From assembly GCA_964408955.1 (NCBI GenBank), contig CAYPBK010000001.1, forward strand, positions 97,573 to 161,572: DNA of 64,000 nt, written 5' to 3'. Positions 53,385 to 62,852 of the stretch are shown one piece after another. Each line of letters begins with the position of its first letter. Within the stretch, counting starts at the first letter, position 1. A program made the position numbers and the translations under genes. The stretch is from JAAYKT01 sp964408955 (lineage in GTDB: Bacteria > Bacillota > Clostridia > Lutisporales > Lutisporaceae). The notes below the pieces were generated by a model that searched no databases, had not been told where the DNA came from, and worked only from the letters and a program-made list of their open reading frames with translations.

Positions 53385-54133
53385 TAAAGCTCCACTTCCT
53401 TACTATTAAATACCGGTCCGTCTATACAAACCCTTTTGTACTCTCCATCAACTTTTGATTTACATGAACATGTTAGGCAAGCTCCAATACCGCATCCCAT
53501 ATTTTCTTCCATAGAAAGATAACATTCTACTCCCTTTTCCTCACAAATGTTTTTAACTGCCTTCATCATTACTTTTGGACCACAAGCATAAACTATATCA
53601 TAGCTGTTTATGTTGCTGGAAAAGAGCTCTATAGGATATCCTTTAGTTCCAACTAACCCGTCCTCTGTGCAAATATGAACCAATTTCCCATACTTGGTAA
53701 AATCCTCAATTAAATATGCATCAGATTTATATCCTAAATATATGTCTGGAGATACCAGATGTTTTGATAACTCAAATAGCGGCGCTACTCCAATACCGCC
53801 GCCAATAATTGCAGCTTTTTTGTTTTTAAACAAAGGAAAACCTTTCCCTAAAGGTCCCATGACATTTATAGTTTCTCCGGGCTTTTTTTTAGAAAGAAGC
53901 GATGTGCCTTTACCTGCTATTCGATAGAGTAATAAGATATTACCTTTTACTGAATCTATGCTGCAAATACTTAAGGGCCTCCTTAATAGCGGATCATAGG
54001 AATTTGTAATCCGTATATGTAGAAATTGTCCTGCATTGGCTAGAACGGATATATTAGGACAGTTAATCTCCATTCTATAAATATCCTTACATATTTCATC
54101 ATTAGCTGTTATTTTACAATCTTCAACCTTCAT
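53384..54133 (-). CDS. pyrK: Dihydroorotate dehydrogenase B, electron transfer subunit
   Basis: PyrK carries FAD and a 2Fe-2S cluster and links PyrD to NAD. The 249-aa protein has RRPLSICSID for FAD binding, GGGIGVAPLFELSK for NAD, and the cluster cysteines in MGCGIGACLTCSCKSKVDG plus a further Cys. The start is set at the ATG at 54133, just after the pyrF stop; the open frame reaches back into pyrF to 54196 and that part does not resemble the family. GAGGAG lies about 11 bases upstream. Confidence 0.94.
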   Translation of the reverse strand: MKVEDCKITANDEICKDIYRMEINCPNISVLANAGQFLHIRITNSYDPLLRRPLSICSIDSVKGNILLLYRIAGKGTSLLSKKKPGETINVMGPLGKGFPLFKNKKAAIIGGGIGVAPLFELSKHLVSPDIYLGYKSDAYLIEDFTKYGKLVHICTEDGLVGTKGYPIELFSSNINSYDIVYACGPKVMMKAVKNICEEKGVECYLSMEENMGCGIGACLTCSCKSKVDGEYKRVCIDGPVFNSKEVEL

Positions 54134-54149
54134 ATCAATTATTTCTCCT

Positions 54150-55079
54150 CTACCAAGCCACTTTACCGGCATCCTCCAAGGCTTTGTTGATTTCATTTTT
54201 CATATCTATTGCTGCATTTCTCGCAGCATCGGCAAAACTATTTTCATCATAACGGCTTTTATACTTATCTAGTCTGTATGCACCTGTAATACCTCTTGAA
54301 GAATTAATTATTGCACCCAAGCCATCATTATTAAAAAAACCTGTCAAATCAGAAGCAACTGCCCCTTGAGCTCCATAGCCCGGTACAAGAAAATAAGTAT
54401 TCTTCATTAAACCTCTTATATGCTCCCCTTCTTTTTTATGAGTAGCCCCTACCACTGCCCCAATGGAGCTGTATCCATTTACACCGATGCATCCATCGCC
54501 TATTTCGATTACTAAATCGCATACGGTCTCATATATTCTCTTGCCGTCGCATGTTCTATCTTGGATATCCCCAGATGATGCATTCGAAGTTTTAACTAAA
54601 ACAAATATACCTTTTTTATTATTTATACAATCATTGACAAATGGTGCTATGGAATCTTTCCCCAAATAGGGGTTCGCAGTTATTGCATCTACCGATATAG
54701 ATGTATCCTCTATACCAAGATAATAGTCCGAATATGCTTTAGCCGTGCTTCCTATATCGCCTCTTTTTACATCTGCAATAACTATAAGGCCCTTTTCTTT
54801 ACCATAATTACAAACATTTTCAAAAGCTTTAATTCCTTGACTTCCATACCTTTCAAAAAAGGCTATTTGTGGTTTGATGCCTGGAACTATATCATATATA
54901 CTATCAATAATCTCCTTACTATATTGAAACAAAATGTTTGAAATAGACTCAGATCTTAAACCATTATCATAATATTTTTCCCAAAAACTTTTAGGTATGA
55001 AATCCTCATGTAAGTCGATTCCGACAATTGAATGGTTTTTTGTATCTTTAACTTTTTTTATAAGCCTATCTATAAACAT
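54150..55079 (-). CDS. pyrF: Orotidine 5'-phosphate decarboxylase (long type)
   Basis: PyrF makes UMP from OMP. The 309-aa protein is of the longer bacterial type, with GIDLHEDFIPKSFWEKY, the catalytic IADVKRGDIGSTAKAYSDYY and FLVPGYGAQG. It overlaps the end of pyrC by 10 bases. pyrE, pyrB and carAB are not in the window and must lie elsewhere. Confidence 0.95.
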   Translation of the reverse strand: MFIDRLIKKVKDTKNHSIVGIDLHEDFIPKSFWEKYYDNGLRSESISNILFQYSKEIIDSIYDIVPGIKPQIAFFERYGSQGIKAFENVCNYGKEKGLIVIADVKRGDIGSTAKAYSDYYLGIEDTSISVDAITANPYLGKDSIAPFVNDCINNKKGIFVLVKTSNASSGDIQDRTCDGKRIYETVCDLVIEIGDGCIGVNGYSSIGAVVGATHKKEGEHIRGLMKNTYFLVPGYGAQGAVASDLTGFFNNDGLGAIINSSRGITGAYRLDKYKSRYDENSFADAARNAAIDMKNEINKALEDAGKVAW

Positions 55080-56362
55080 TTAAAACCTTCCTTTCTATAA
55101 ACAATATTGCCTTCATAAATTGTCATAACAATTTCACCCCAAAGCTCTTTACCGTGATACGGTGTATTCTTACCTTTTGAAACAAAGCTATCCCTATTAA
55201 CAAAATAGCTTTTCTCTAAATCAATAACAGTTAAATCAGCTACATTGCCTATATGAATCCTTCCTTTATCTATATTTAGAAGCTTCGCAGGATTTAAACA
55301 CATAAGCTTTAATAACTCCTTCAAGTTGATTAACCCTGAGCGAACTAAATATGTAAAGCAAACGGAGAAAGCAGTTTCAAATCCAGATATGCCATTAGCT
55401 GCTTTAATAAAATCATTTGGCTTATCCTTATCATTATGAGGGGCATGATCAGTAGCAATTATATTTATGTACCCATCCCTTATTCCCTGCTGTAGAGCTT
55501 TAACATCTGAAATATTCCTTAAAGGCGGGTTTACTTTATAGCTTGTATCCTTACCTTTAATATCCTCGTCACAAAGAGATATATGATGAGGAGTAACTTC
55601 GCAACTAATTTTTACTCCCCTTTTCTTAGCTTTTTTAATTACTTCCAAGGAGTCCTCCGTGCTGATATGTGCAATATGTACCGCCGCACCAAGCTTCTCA
55701 GCCAATTTAATATTTCTTATTATCGGTTGAGTTTCTGATGAATTTGAAATCCCTTTAAGTCCGAGTCTCTCTGATACTTTACCTTTATTTATCACTCCAC
55801 CCGCCACTAAATCCAAATCTTCGCAATGATCAATAATTATAATGTCTTTGTCTTTTGAATACCTTAAACATTCTTCCATAATTGTATCATCCCAGACTGG
55901 GACCCCATCGTCGGAGAACAATTTTACACCGTTACTTACCATATCATTTATATCAACTAGTTCTTTACCATGTTGATTTTTTGTTATAGCACCAATTGGA
56001 TATACTCCTATCAAAGCATCCTGATCAATAATTTTCTTCAAAACCATTAGCGTATCAGGACTATCTATAACAGGCAAAGTATTTGGCATACAACATATAG
56101 TTGTAAATCCGCCTTTAGCTGCCGCTTCAGTGCCGGTTTTTACGGTTTCCTTGTATTCATAACCCGGTTCCCTTAAATGACAATGCATATCTATAAAACC
56201 CGGAACAAGAGTCAACCCATTCAGGTTCATAACTTTATCAGCATGATCATCAAGATTGTTACCGATATTTATTATTTTTCCATTATCAATCAAAATGTCG
56301 CTATATTCAGCATAGTCTTTTACAGGGTCTATGATATTACAATCCTTTAATAAAATCCTCAT
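55070..56362 (-). CDS. pyrC: Dihydroorotase (class I)
   Basis: Dihydroorotase cyclises carbamoyl aspartate. The 430-aa amidohydrolase has the zinc motif FIDMHCHLREPGYEYKET, VHIAHISTEDSLEVI and IATDHAPHNDKDKP, all class I features. It is preceded by pyrR (28 bases) and coupled to pyrF by an overlap. Confidence 0.96.
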   Translation of the reverse strand: MRILLKDCNIIDPVKDYAEYSDILIDNGKIINIGNNLDDHADKVMNLNGLTLVPGFIDMHCHLREPGYEYKETVKTGTEAAAKGGFTTICCMPNTLPVIDSPDTLMVLKKIIDQDALIGVYPIGAITKNQHGKELVDINDMVSNGVKLFSDDGVPVWDDTIMEECLRYSKDKDIIIIDHCEDLDLVAGGVINKGKVSERLGLKGISNSSETQPIIRNIKLAEKLGAAVHIAHISTEDSLEVIKKAKKRGVKISCEVTPHHISLCDEDIKGKDTSYKVNPPLRNISDVKALQQGIRDGYINIIATDHAPHNDKDKPNDFIKAANGISGFETAFSVCFTYLVRSGLINLKELLKLMCLNPAKLLNIDKGRIHIGNVADLTVIDLEKSYFVNRDSFVSKGKNTPYHGKELWGEIVMTIYEGNIVYRKEGFKCL

Positions 56363-56390
56363 TAATTACACTCCTATATAACCGCAGCAA

Positions 56391-56930
56391 TCAATCATTT
56401 TCTATAAGTAAAACTGCGTCATTTTGGTCTATTTCCTTTACATTAACAATTATTTTTTCGTTTTTGGAGGTAGGCACATTTTTCCCTACATAATCGGCTC
56501 GTATAGGAAGCTCTCTATGGCCTCTATCAATTAATACGGCTAATTGTATCAATCTAGGTCTTCCTAAGTCAATTATTGCATCCATTGCTGCCCTTACAGT
56601 TCTGCCTGTATATAAAACATCATCCACTAGGATTACTTTTTTATCAAAGATAGAAAAAGGCATAATAATATCATTAGCGTAGTCTACCCTTCGCCCTCTT
56701 TCCAAGTCGTCTCTATATTTTGTAATATCCAATTCAGCAAATAAAAGCCGGCGACATTCAATTAAGTTTATCTTTTCACTTATCCTTGAAGCTAGATGCA
56801 TGCCCCTGGTTTTTATTCCCAAAAAGCATAAATCATCAATTCCTTTATTTTTCTCAATTATCTCATGGGCAATTCTTGTTAACACTCTGTCCAAGGCTTT
56901 TGCATCCATTAGCTCAGTTTTAACTTTCAT
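56391..56930 (-). CDS. pyrR: Pyrimidine operon regulator/uracil phosphoribosyltransferase PyrR
   Basis: PyrR binds pyr mRNA in the presence of UMP and causes termination, and has weak uracil phosphoribosyltransferase activity. The 179-aa protein has the PRPP motif KVILVDDVLYTGRTVRAAMDAI and LIDRGHRELPIRADYVGKNVPT. It is the first gene of pyrR-pyrC-pyrF-pyrK-pyrD. I could not find a PyrR-binding loop or a clear terminator in the 139 bases upstream; TTAGCAT and ATGCTAA there can pair around a long loop. Confidence 0.95.
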   Translation of the reverse strand: MKVKTELMDAKALDRVLTRIAHEIIEKNKGIDDLCFLGIKTRGMHLASRISEKINLIECRRLLFAELDITKYRDDLERGRRVDYANDIIMPFSIFDKKVILVDDVLYTGRTVRAAMDAIIDLGRPRLIQLAVLIDRGHRELPIRADYVGKNVPTSKNEKIIVNVKEIDQNDAVLLIEND

Positions 56931-57069
56931 ATTAAACTACCACTCCATACAATAAAATATATCTGATGCTATTAAAAACTTGCTTTTAAGTCTGAATAAG
57001 AAGATGCATTAGCATGGTTATTTATTATTTATTTGCTAAAATTATGCTAACATAAGAATAAAATAAAGT

Positions 57070-57987
57070 CTATAAGCTTTGTTTTAACCTATTTAAAACT
57101 TCTTCAAAATAACAAGGAACAGGTGAATAAAATTCCATGTATTCCCCTGTGAAAGGGTGTTCAAAACCAAGAATATATGAATGCAATAGCTGGCCTTTTA
57201 ATTGATATTTTTGCTTCTTATAACCGTATAACAAATCACCAACTACAGGATGACCTAAATATGACATGTGCACTCTTATCTGATGTGTTCTACCGGTTTC
57301 CAGCTGAGCTTCAATTAGTGTATTATTATCAAAGTATTCAATTGTATTATAACGCGTAATTGCAACTCTACCACCCTTTTTTAAAACAGCCATTCTCTTC
57401 CTGTCATTAGGGTGTCTTCCAATAAATGTTTCTATTATTCCGGAATCTGTCTTTATTATACCTTCTACTAATGCCATATACTTTCGAATTATAGTTCGCT
57501 CTTTAAGCTGTTTAGACAAAGCTATATGTGCTTCATTGGTTTTTGCAACCATTATAAGACCTGAAGTATCTTTATCAAGTCTATGCACAATACCAGGTCT
57601 TTTAACACCATTTATACCTGAAAGATTTGAACAATAGTATAACAACGCATTAACCAGTGTTCCACTATCATTCCCATGAGCTGGATGCACCACCATGCCT
57701 TGGGGCTTGTTTACAACCAGGACATAATCATCTTCAAAAATAATATCAATGTCTATTTTTTCTGCAAGGATTTCCGGCTCAACTGGGGCAGGTATGTGTA
57801 CTTCAATAATATCAACGAATTTTAATTTATAGCTTGGTTTTTCTAATGATCCATTTACTTTAACTAATCCATCCTTAATAATTTTATTGATATAGGATCT
57901 GGAAAGCCCTCCAATTTTACTTAAAATAAATAGATCCAACCTAATATTTACTTCTGTATCTGTTGGTTTTAATATATAAGAATCCAT
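57070..57987 (-). CDS. rluD: RluD-type 23S rRNA pseudouridine synthase
   Basis: This RluA-superfamily enzyme makes pseudouridines in 23S rRNA. The 305-aa protein has an N-terminal S4 RNA-binding domain (LSRSYINKIIKDGLVKVNG) and the catalytic VHRLDKDTSGLIMVAKT with the nucleophilic Asp (about 141). ETGRTHQIRVHMSYLGHPVVGD follows. The match is best with RluD/YlyB, which lies beside lspA in Firmicutes as here. Confidence 0.93.
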   Translation of the reverse strand: MDSYILKPTDTEVNIRLDLFILSKIGGLSRSYINKIIKDGLVKVNGSLEKPSYKLKFVDIIEVHIPAPVEPEILAEKIDIDIIFEDDYVLVVNKPQGMVVHPAHGNDSGTLVNALLYYCSNLSGINGVKRPGIVHRLDKDTSGLIMVAKTNEAHIALSKQLKERTIIRKYMALVEGIIKTDSGIIETFIGRHPNDRKRMAVLKKGGRVAITRYNTIEYFDNNTLIEAQLETGRTHQIRVHMSYLGHPVVGDLLYGYKKQKYQLKGQLLHSYILGFEHPFTGEYMEFYSPVPCYFEEVLNRLKQSL

Positions 57988-58003
57988 ATAAACCTCGTTA
58001 AAA

Positions 58004-58450
58004 TTACATTATAATATTTTTATCGAAAATTAAGAGGATACTTAATGCAATTGCTCCGCAAACAATGGAAGCATCTGCAAAATTAAAGACTGGCGGAAAA
58101 AAGGTAAAATGTATATAATCTATGACATAACCCAGCTTAATCCGATCAACCAAATTTCCTATTGCTCCTCCAACAATAAATGCTAAACAAATTGTTATAT
58201 AAAAATTTTTACTATACCACCGATAAATGAAATATAATAAAACTATAATAATAATTGAGGTTGTTACAATAAAAAAATAACTTTTGTTTTTGAATAATCC
58301 AAAAGCAATCCCAAAATTCTCTACATAAGTGATATAAAAAAAGCCTTTTACAATTTCAAGACTTACGTTTGGCATGATCTTTTCTACGACATAAAGCTTC
58401 AATAGCTGGTCAAAAACAATTATAATAGATATAATTATCACCGAATACAT
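58004..58450 (-). CDS. lspA: Lipoprotein signal peptidase
   Basis: LspA cleaves the signal peptide of lipoproteins after diacylglycerol attachment. The 148-aa protein has four membrane helices and the two catalytic aspartates in GGAIGNLVDRIKLGYVIDY and VFNFADASIV. It precedes rluD by 16 bases. Confidence 0.96.
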   Translation of the reverse strand: MYSVIIISIIIVFDQLLKLYVVEKIMPNVSLEIVKGFFYITYVENFGIAFGLFKNKSYFFIVTTSIIIIVLLYFIYRWYSKNFYITICLAFIVGGAIGNLVDRIKLGYVIDYIHFTFFPPVFNFADASIVCGAIALSILLIFDKNIIM

Positions 58451-58505
58451 AAGTTGCCCCCTTTACAAAAAAAGAAAAATATAAAAACTGTATTTACTAA
58501 ATGCT

Positions 58506-59111
58506 TTATTCCAGTTGTTTTTTATACTTTTCATTACTTATTGCCTCAACATCCTCCACATAACCCATACTATCCTTTTTACTTAAAGGATTATCTGAAT
58601 CGATTACATTATATACATTTACAGCCTGCCAAGTGTCCTCCCCATCAAATTGTATATTATCATCTATTGAATTATCTCTGAAGGATCTTCCAAATGGCGG
58701 ACCAATAACAGCTTCTTCAATAGGTCTTCTCTTCTCGCTATTTGAACTATTTTTAAAGCTTTTCTCGCATTCTATGCATAAAGTAGCATAAGGTATTACT
58801 TTAAGTCTTTCAATATCTATACTTTTATTACAAATCTCACAAAACCCGTATTTATTATCGTCTATTTTCTTAATTGCAGTATCTATTAGTTTTAAAATTG
58901 TTTTATAATTATTTCTAAAAGAAAAATTCTTTTCTGCTTCAAAGGTTTCAGTCCCTAAGTCACCCGGATGATTATCATAGGATGATAGCTCACCGGTTTC
59001 ATCTTTAATTGATGAGCCAAGACCTATTTTATCTGAATATAGATATTCTTCTTTACCTTTTTTCTCTTCCATCAATAGTTCTTTAAACGTTTTTAACAAA
59101 TGTTCATCCAT
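58506..59111 (-). CDS. yteA: TraR/DksA-type zinc-finger protein, YteA-like
   Basis: The family includes YteA, a sporulation-associated Firmicute protein related to DksA. The 201-aa protein has a helical N-terminus with DNHPGDLGTETFEAEKN, then the four-cysteine zinc finger YGFCEICNKSID and ATLCIECEKSFK, and the C-terminal EEAVIGPPFGRSFRD. The ATG at 59111 follows AGGAGG; the frame extends 10 codons upstream into the previous gene. It follows DUF5665 and precedes lspA. A role in transcription control is inference. Confidence 0.87.
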   Translation of the reverse strand: MDEHLLKTFKELLMEEKKGKEEYLYSDKIGLGSSIKDETGELSSYDNHPGDLGTETFEAEKNFSFRNNYKTILKLIDTAIKKIDDNKYGFCEICNKSIDIERLKVIPYATLCIECEKSFKNSSNSEKRRPIEEAVIGPPFGRSFRDNSIDDNIQFDGEDTWQAVNVYNVIDSDNPLSKKDSMGYVEDVEAISNEKYKKQLE

Positions 59112-59121
59112 ATAAAGCCTC

Positions 59122-59415
59122 CTATAAATGATCCTGAACAATTTTCACAATTTCCGCAATAAAATTACCAAAAAAAGGAAGGTTAAGTACCACTAACTTT
59201 TGAAGTGCATATAAGCCAATAGCACCTAAAACAGTAAAACCAATTGCCATTCCAAAACCTCTGGCTAAACCGGCAATAAAATTTCTTTTGATTATTCTTT
59301 TTGGATTTGACATAAACTCAACATATTCACCAAACCTTGATTCGCCTAGCAATAACGCAATTTCTTTTTCCGTAGTAATAGAAGGTTTAGTATTATTATT
59401 TGATTTATCAGACAT
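59122..59415 (-). CDS. DUF5665 family small membrane protein
   Basis: The 97-aa protein starts MSDKSNNNTK at the ATG at 59415, which follows AAGGAG. It has a conserved segment YVEFMSNPKRIIKRNFIAGLARGFG and a hydrophobic helix (GMAIGFTVLGAIGLYAL), so it has probably one or two membrane passes. The family is common in Firmicutes with unknown function. It lies between divIVA and yteA. Confidence 0.8.
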   Translation of the reverse strand: MSDKSNNNTKPSITTEKEIALLLGESRFGEYVEFMSNPKRIIKRNFIAGLARGFGMAIGFTVLGAIGLYALQKLVVLNLPFFGNFIAEIVKIVQDHL

Positions 59416-59437
59416 TTTAAACTTCTCCTTAAAGAAA

Positions 59438-59466
59438 AACTCTTTCAATTTTTTAATGAAAGAGTT
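59438..59466 (-). terminator. Terminator after divIVA
   Basis: AACTCTTTCA (59457-59466 on the minus strand) pairs with TGAAAGAGTT (59438-59447) and a T run follows, ending at the ribosome binding site of the DUF5665 gene. It may attenuate the downstream genes. Confidence 0.7.
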
Positions 59467-59468
59467 TG

Positions 59469-59918
59469 TTAGTTCTCTTTAAAAAAAGCCTCCAAATTTT
59501 CTAACTCTGACTCTAAGAAGGTCTTATACCGGGTTTTAAAGATTTGTAACTGTTTTTTCAACTCATCAATTTCTCTGTTTAAATCAATAACATCAGTATT
59601 AGCTTGAGCTATAATTTCTTTTCTTTTATCTTCTGTTTCCCTTAGTATTAAATCAGCTTCCTTTCGTGCATTAGCAACTATATCCTCTGATGTTCTTTGA
59701 GCGATTATCAATGTGCTTTGGAGTGTTCTTTCCATCTCTGCATAGCTTTCGAGCTTATCATTAAACGAATTTATTTTATCTTTTAATTCAATGTTTTCTT
59801 TATAAATTTTTTCAAAATCAACAACAATCTTGTCCATAAACAAATCTACTTCGTCATCATTATATCCTCTGAATCCTTTTTTAAATACTGTATTTCGTAT
59901 ATCCATCGGAGTTAACAT
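59469..59918 (-). CDS. divIVA: Cell division protein DivIVA
   Basis: DivIVA binds curved membranes and places division and pole proteins. The 149-aa protein begins MLTPMDIRNTVFKKGFRGYNDDEVDLFMDK, the conserved lipid-binding start, and continues as a coiled coil rich in Glu and Lys. The start at 59918 has GGAGG about 11 bases upstream. It follows yggT by about 90 bases, in the yggS-sepF-yggT-divIVA order. Confidence 0.94.
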   Translation of the reverse strand: MLTPMDIRNTVFKKGFRGYNDDEVDLFMDKIVVDFEKIYKENIELKDKINSFNDKLESYAEMERTLQSTLIIAQRTSEDIVANARKEADLILRETEDKRKEIIAQANTDVIDLNREIDELKKQLQIFKTRYKTFLESELENLEAFFKEN

Positions 59919-60008
59919 ATATGAAACAACCTCCAATCAAGCATTTGGTAAACCGACCTTAGCTTTCGCTATAGTCAGATAATTAAATATATGTAATTAT
60001 TATGCTCA

Positions 60009-60287
60009 TTATAGCAATAACCATACTATTCTTTTAATAGTATTTTCCAACAATTGCAATATAAAATATGCTACTATAGGTGATAAGTCAAGCATTCCTG
60101 TGTCAATACCAAGCCTATTGATAAGCTTTCTTACTGGGTCTAAAAAAAAATCGGTAAGCTGATATATTAAAGAAATGTACTTGTTATAATGATTTACCCT
60201 GATCCAGGAAAATATTATTCTGATAAATATCAGTAAATAGATCAATGCAAAAAATTTGTTAATAGACCAAATCAAAATTGTTTTCAA
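60009..60287 (-). CDS. yggT: YggT family membrane protein
   Basis: YggT proteins are small two-to-three-pass membrane proteins encoded beside sepF and division genes; YlmG of B. subtilis is the homologue. The 92-aa protein has two hydrophobic stretches (FALIYLLIFIRIIFSW and IVAYFILQLLENTIK) around the conserved LTDFFLDPVRKLINRLG. Either the TTG at 60287 (GAGTGAT ahead) or the GTG at 60296 could start it; I prefer the TTG. It lies 19 bases after sepF. Confidence 0.85.
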   Translation of the reverse strand: MKTILIWSINKFFALIYLLIFIRIIFSWIRVNHYNKYISLIYQLTDFFLDPVRKLINRLGIDTGMLDLSPIVAYFILQLLENTIKRIVWLLL

Positions 60288-60306
60288 AAATATCACTCAC
60301 ATTCTG

Positions 60307-60753
60307 CTATTTTAGCCAGTCCATAAACTTTTCAAAATCAAAGCCCTCATTGCCTATATCGCCCATACTTCCAAGAATATCTACATTTGGCGGTGCCGCA
60401 ATAACAATACCGTTTGAGACTTTTTGAATAGTTCCATCAACAGCATATACAGCTCCGCTTACAAAATCAACCATTCGCCTGGCAATATCTTTATCCAAGT
60501 TTTCAAAATTTATTATTATAGGCTTTTTATTTTTTAGATTGTCACAAATATCCTGCACATCGTCATAATCAGCCGGTTCAATCAAAACCACTTTCATCTG
60601 ATTTGAACCTGTAGGCATGCTAATTATATTACTTTTTCTAACAGGCTCAAGGGTAGGCTTTTTAATTTCATCAATTACTTCTTCAAAATCTTCTTCCCCG
60701 CTTTCGCCGATGCCCATATAATATAAAATTTTACTGAATATACCACCTGCCAT
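60307..60753 (-). CDS. sepF: Cell division protein SepF
   Basis: SepF anchors FtsZ filaments to the membrane. The 148-aa protein has the N-terminal membrane helix (MAGGIFSKILYYMGIG), a linker, and the SepF core VVLIEPADYDDVQDICDNLKN followed by IINFENLDKDIARRMVDFVSGAVYAVDG. It follows yggS and precedes yggT as in other Firmicutes. Confidence 0.95.
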   Translation of the reverse strand: MAGGIFSKILYYMGIGESGEEDFEEVIDEIKKPTLEPVRKSNIISMPTGSNQMKVVLIEPADYDDVQDICDNLKNKKPIIINFENLDKDIARRMVDFVSGAVYAVDGTIQKVSNGIVIAAPPNVDILGSMGDIGNEGFDFEKFMDWLK

Positions 60754-60765
60754 ATTTTTTCCTCC

Positions 60766-61464
60766 TTACCTATTATATACTCTATCGCCAAATAATCCAG
60801 TTCCGATTCTTATCATATTCGCCCCTTCTTCCAGTGCTATATGGTAATCATTTGTCATACCCATTGAAAGATATTCCGCTTTAGTATTCCTATAACTGAC
60901 TAATGATATATTATCAAATATTTCCTTAAGAGCTCTGAATACAGGTCTAGCATTTTCAGGGTTTTCATAATAAGGCGCCATTGTCATGAGGCCACGAATT
61001 TCTATATTCTTAAATGATTCGGCTTTACTTAAAAAATCCTCTACTTCGTCTGCTCCAATACCGAATTTTGTATCTTCACCTGCTACATTAACTTGAATTA
61101 ATACTTTTGCAATTATCTCAGATTGTATTGCTCTTTTATTTATTTCTTGCATTAGGGATATACTATCAACAGAATGTATTAGCTTTACTTTATCTATTAT
61201 ATATTTAACCTTATTGGATTGTAAATGCCCTATCAAATGTATATTTGATATATCTTTTAATTCTTCGTATTTATCAAGTATTTCCTGTACCTTATTCTCA
61301 CCGATATTTTTTACTCCTAAATCAATCACTTCTTTTATTCTAGGTGTATCTATAGTTTTTGTTACCGCTATAAGAGTGACATCTTCATATTCTTTATTTA
61401 TATTTTTACAAATTCTTTTAATGTTAAGCACTACGTTATCTAGATTATCTTTTATAATACTCAC
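60766..61464 (-). CDS. yggS: YggS family pyridoxal-phosphate homeostasis protein
   Basis: YggS/PLPBP proteins bind pyridoxal 5'-phosphate and balance vitamin B6 and amino-acid pools. The 232-aa protein has the PLP lysine in LIAVTKTID (about 35), NIGENKVQEI, HLIGHLQSNKVKYI and LSMGMTNDYHIALEEGANMIRIG, all conserved. It lies between the HlyD-like gene and sepF. Confidence 0.94.
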   Translation of the reverse strand: MSIIKDNLDNVVLNIKRICKNINKEYEDVTLIAVTKTIDTPRIKEVIDLGVKNIGENKVQEILDKYEELKDISNIHLIGHLQSNKVKYIIDKVKLIHSVDSISLMQEINKRAIQSEIIAKVLIQVNVAGEDTKFGIGADEVEDFLSKAESFKNIEIRGLMTMAPYYENPENARPVFRALKEIFDNISLVSYRNTKAEYLSMGMTNDYHIALEEGANMIRIGTGLFGDRVYNR

Positions 61465-61479
61465 TTTAAACCTCCTGAA

Positions 61480-62733
61480 TTACATTACCTTTTGGTCTTC
61501 CTTAATTTTTCTAGTATTCCTGATCGCTTCATCATATACTTTAATTATATACCTAACAGCTTGATTATCATCCTCTTCGTATTCAATATTTGTTATTAAA
61601 GTCATATTATCATCAAAAGCAAGAATTTCCGCAGGCACAAACCTTATTATTCCTTTTTTCACAATAAAAATGCCTTTTTGACTATTTGATTCGGCGATAC
61701 AGCTTGAAGGGACCATAAAACCTTCAAACTGACGTGTTACAATAGTTAAGTCCGCAGTTCTTATTCTATAATAATCCTTGATATATTCATTTACCTCTAA
61801 GGCAACTAAGTAATCACCTTCCGATGGTTCACTAATCCTTATTATTTTTGCACTTACTAGCTGTGATTCGTCATCTTGAAATAATAATTTTATCCTATTT
61901 CCTTCTTTTAAATCTTTGATTTGTTCTTCATTCACAATGCAACAAATATTCCAGGTATAGCTTTCTATGACTTTTAACCCTTCGTGGTTTTCTGGTACAC
62001 TTTTATCTTCTTCTGATAATGCAATAATTTCTTTAACATCTTCAATATTCATTTTATCTATATTAATAGGGTTTAAGGATTGCTCCAACCCATCCAATCT
62101 GTAACTAACAACACCGGAGCATTTTGCATATATGGCATCTAAATTATTATTATATAAATCCTCTAGCTGATTTTTCTCCCTTTGAAGCTGCTCTAAGTTT
62201 TTCCCTGAAAAACTATTGCTTCCTGCAATAAGCGATTTTTTATATAGATCGGCAGAAAGTTTATTTTTTATATCTGTTAAATTTTCCAAATCCCCTTCCA
62301 TTGAATAGCTTTTTATCAGTTCTATTTTACTATCTATACTCCTATCAAGTTTTTCAATATCTTTATCAAATATATCCTCTTCCGCTTCATTTGCAATTAT
62401 TTCATTTATTCTCTCATCAAGCTTGTTTATTTTCGGAAGAAGATCCTCCTCCATATAATCTCCTTTTACTATTTCAACGACTTTTTTTCCATAAGGAACT
62501 CTTTGACCTTCTGGTACTTTATTTTTTAGTTCAACCTCTGAAGAAAAATTATATACCCATTCATTTCTTATTATAAGTCCTTTTGTCTTAAATGAGTTTT
62601 CCATTGTACCATACTTAATAATTTCCGTATCGATTTTAAAAAATATATATCTTATTGCATAAGAGCATAATATAGCAATTAAAATAAACAGAAATATATA
62701 AAGAGTGGGTGATTTTTTTCTCCTTTTTGCCAT
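61480..62733 (-). CDS. HlyD-like membrane protein of the sepF cluster
   Basis: The 417-aa protein starts with a basic stretch and one membrane helix (MAKRRKKSPTLYIFLFILIAIL), then an extracellular region with a helical segment around 100-200 and beta-rich parts resembling HlyD/membrane-fusion adaptors. No ABC transporter genes are next to it. Related clostridial genes are found upstream of yggS-sepF, so a cell-envelope or division role is more likely than efflux, but that is inference. The ATG at 62733 follows AAGGA. It heads the yggS-sepF-yggT-divIVA group. Confidence 0.75.
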   Translation of the reverse strand: MAKRRKKSPTLYIFLFILIAILCSYAIRYIFFKIDTEIIKYGTMENSFKTKGLIIRNEWVYNFSSEVELKNKVPEGQRVPYGKKVVEIVKGDYMEEDLLPKINKLDERINEIIANEAEEDIFDKDIEKLDRSIDSKIELIKSYSMEGDLENLTDIKNKLSADLYKKSLIAGSNSFSGKNLEQLQREKNQLEDLYNNNLDAIYAKCSGVVSYRLDGLEQSLNPINIDKMNIEDVKEIIALSEEDKSVPENHEGLKVIESYTWNICCIVNEEQIKDLKEGNRIKLLFQDDESQLVSAKIIRISEPSEGDYLVALEVNEYIKDYYRIRTADLTIVTRQFEGFMVPSSCIAESNSQKGIFIVKKGIIRFVPAEILAFDDNMTLITNIEYEEDDNQAVRYIIKVYDEAIRNTRKIKEDQKVM

Positions 62734-62852
62734 ATAAAACATCCTTAATCATTTATACCCTTTAGAGCCTTTTATATATTTCTCCAAAGATGCATGATAT
62801 CCTTCTTACGGGGCTAAAATATTTAATACAAAATTTGCTTAGAAAATTATCA

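Noticed and set aside
56931..57069. A PyrR-binding attenuator before pyrR
   Set aside because: I could not find the conserved binding-loop sequence or a terminator with a T tract in the leader.
61480..62733. The HlyD-like gene as a drug-efflux adaptor
   Set aside because: No ABC or MFS partner is adjacent; its fixed position is with yggS and sepF, so an efflux call would be unsupported.
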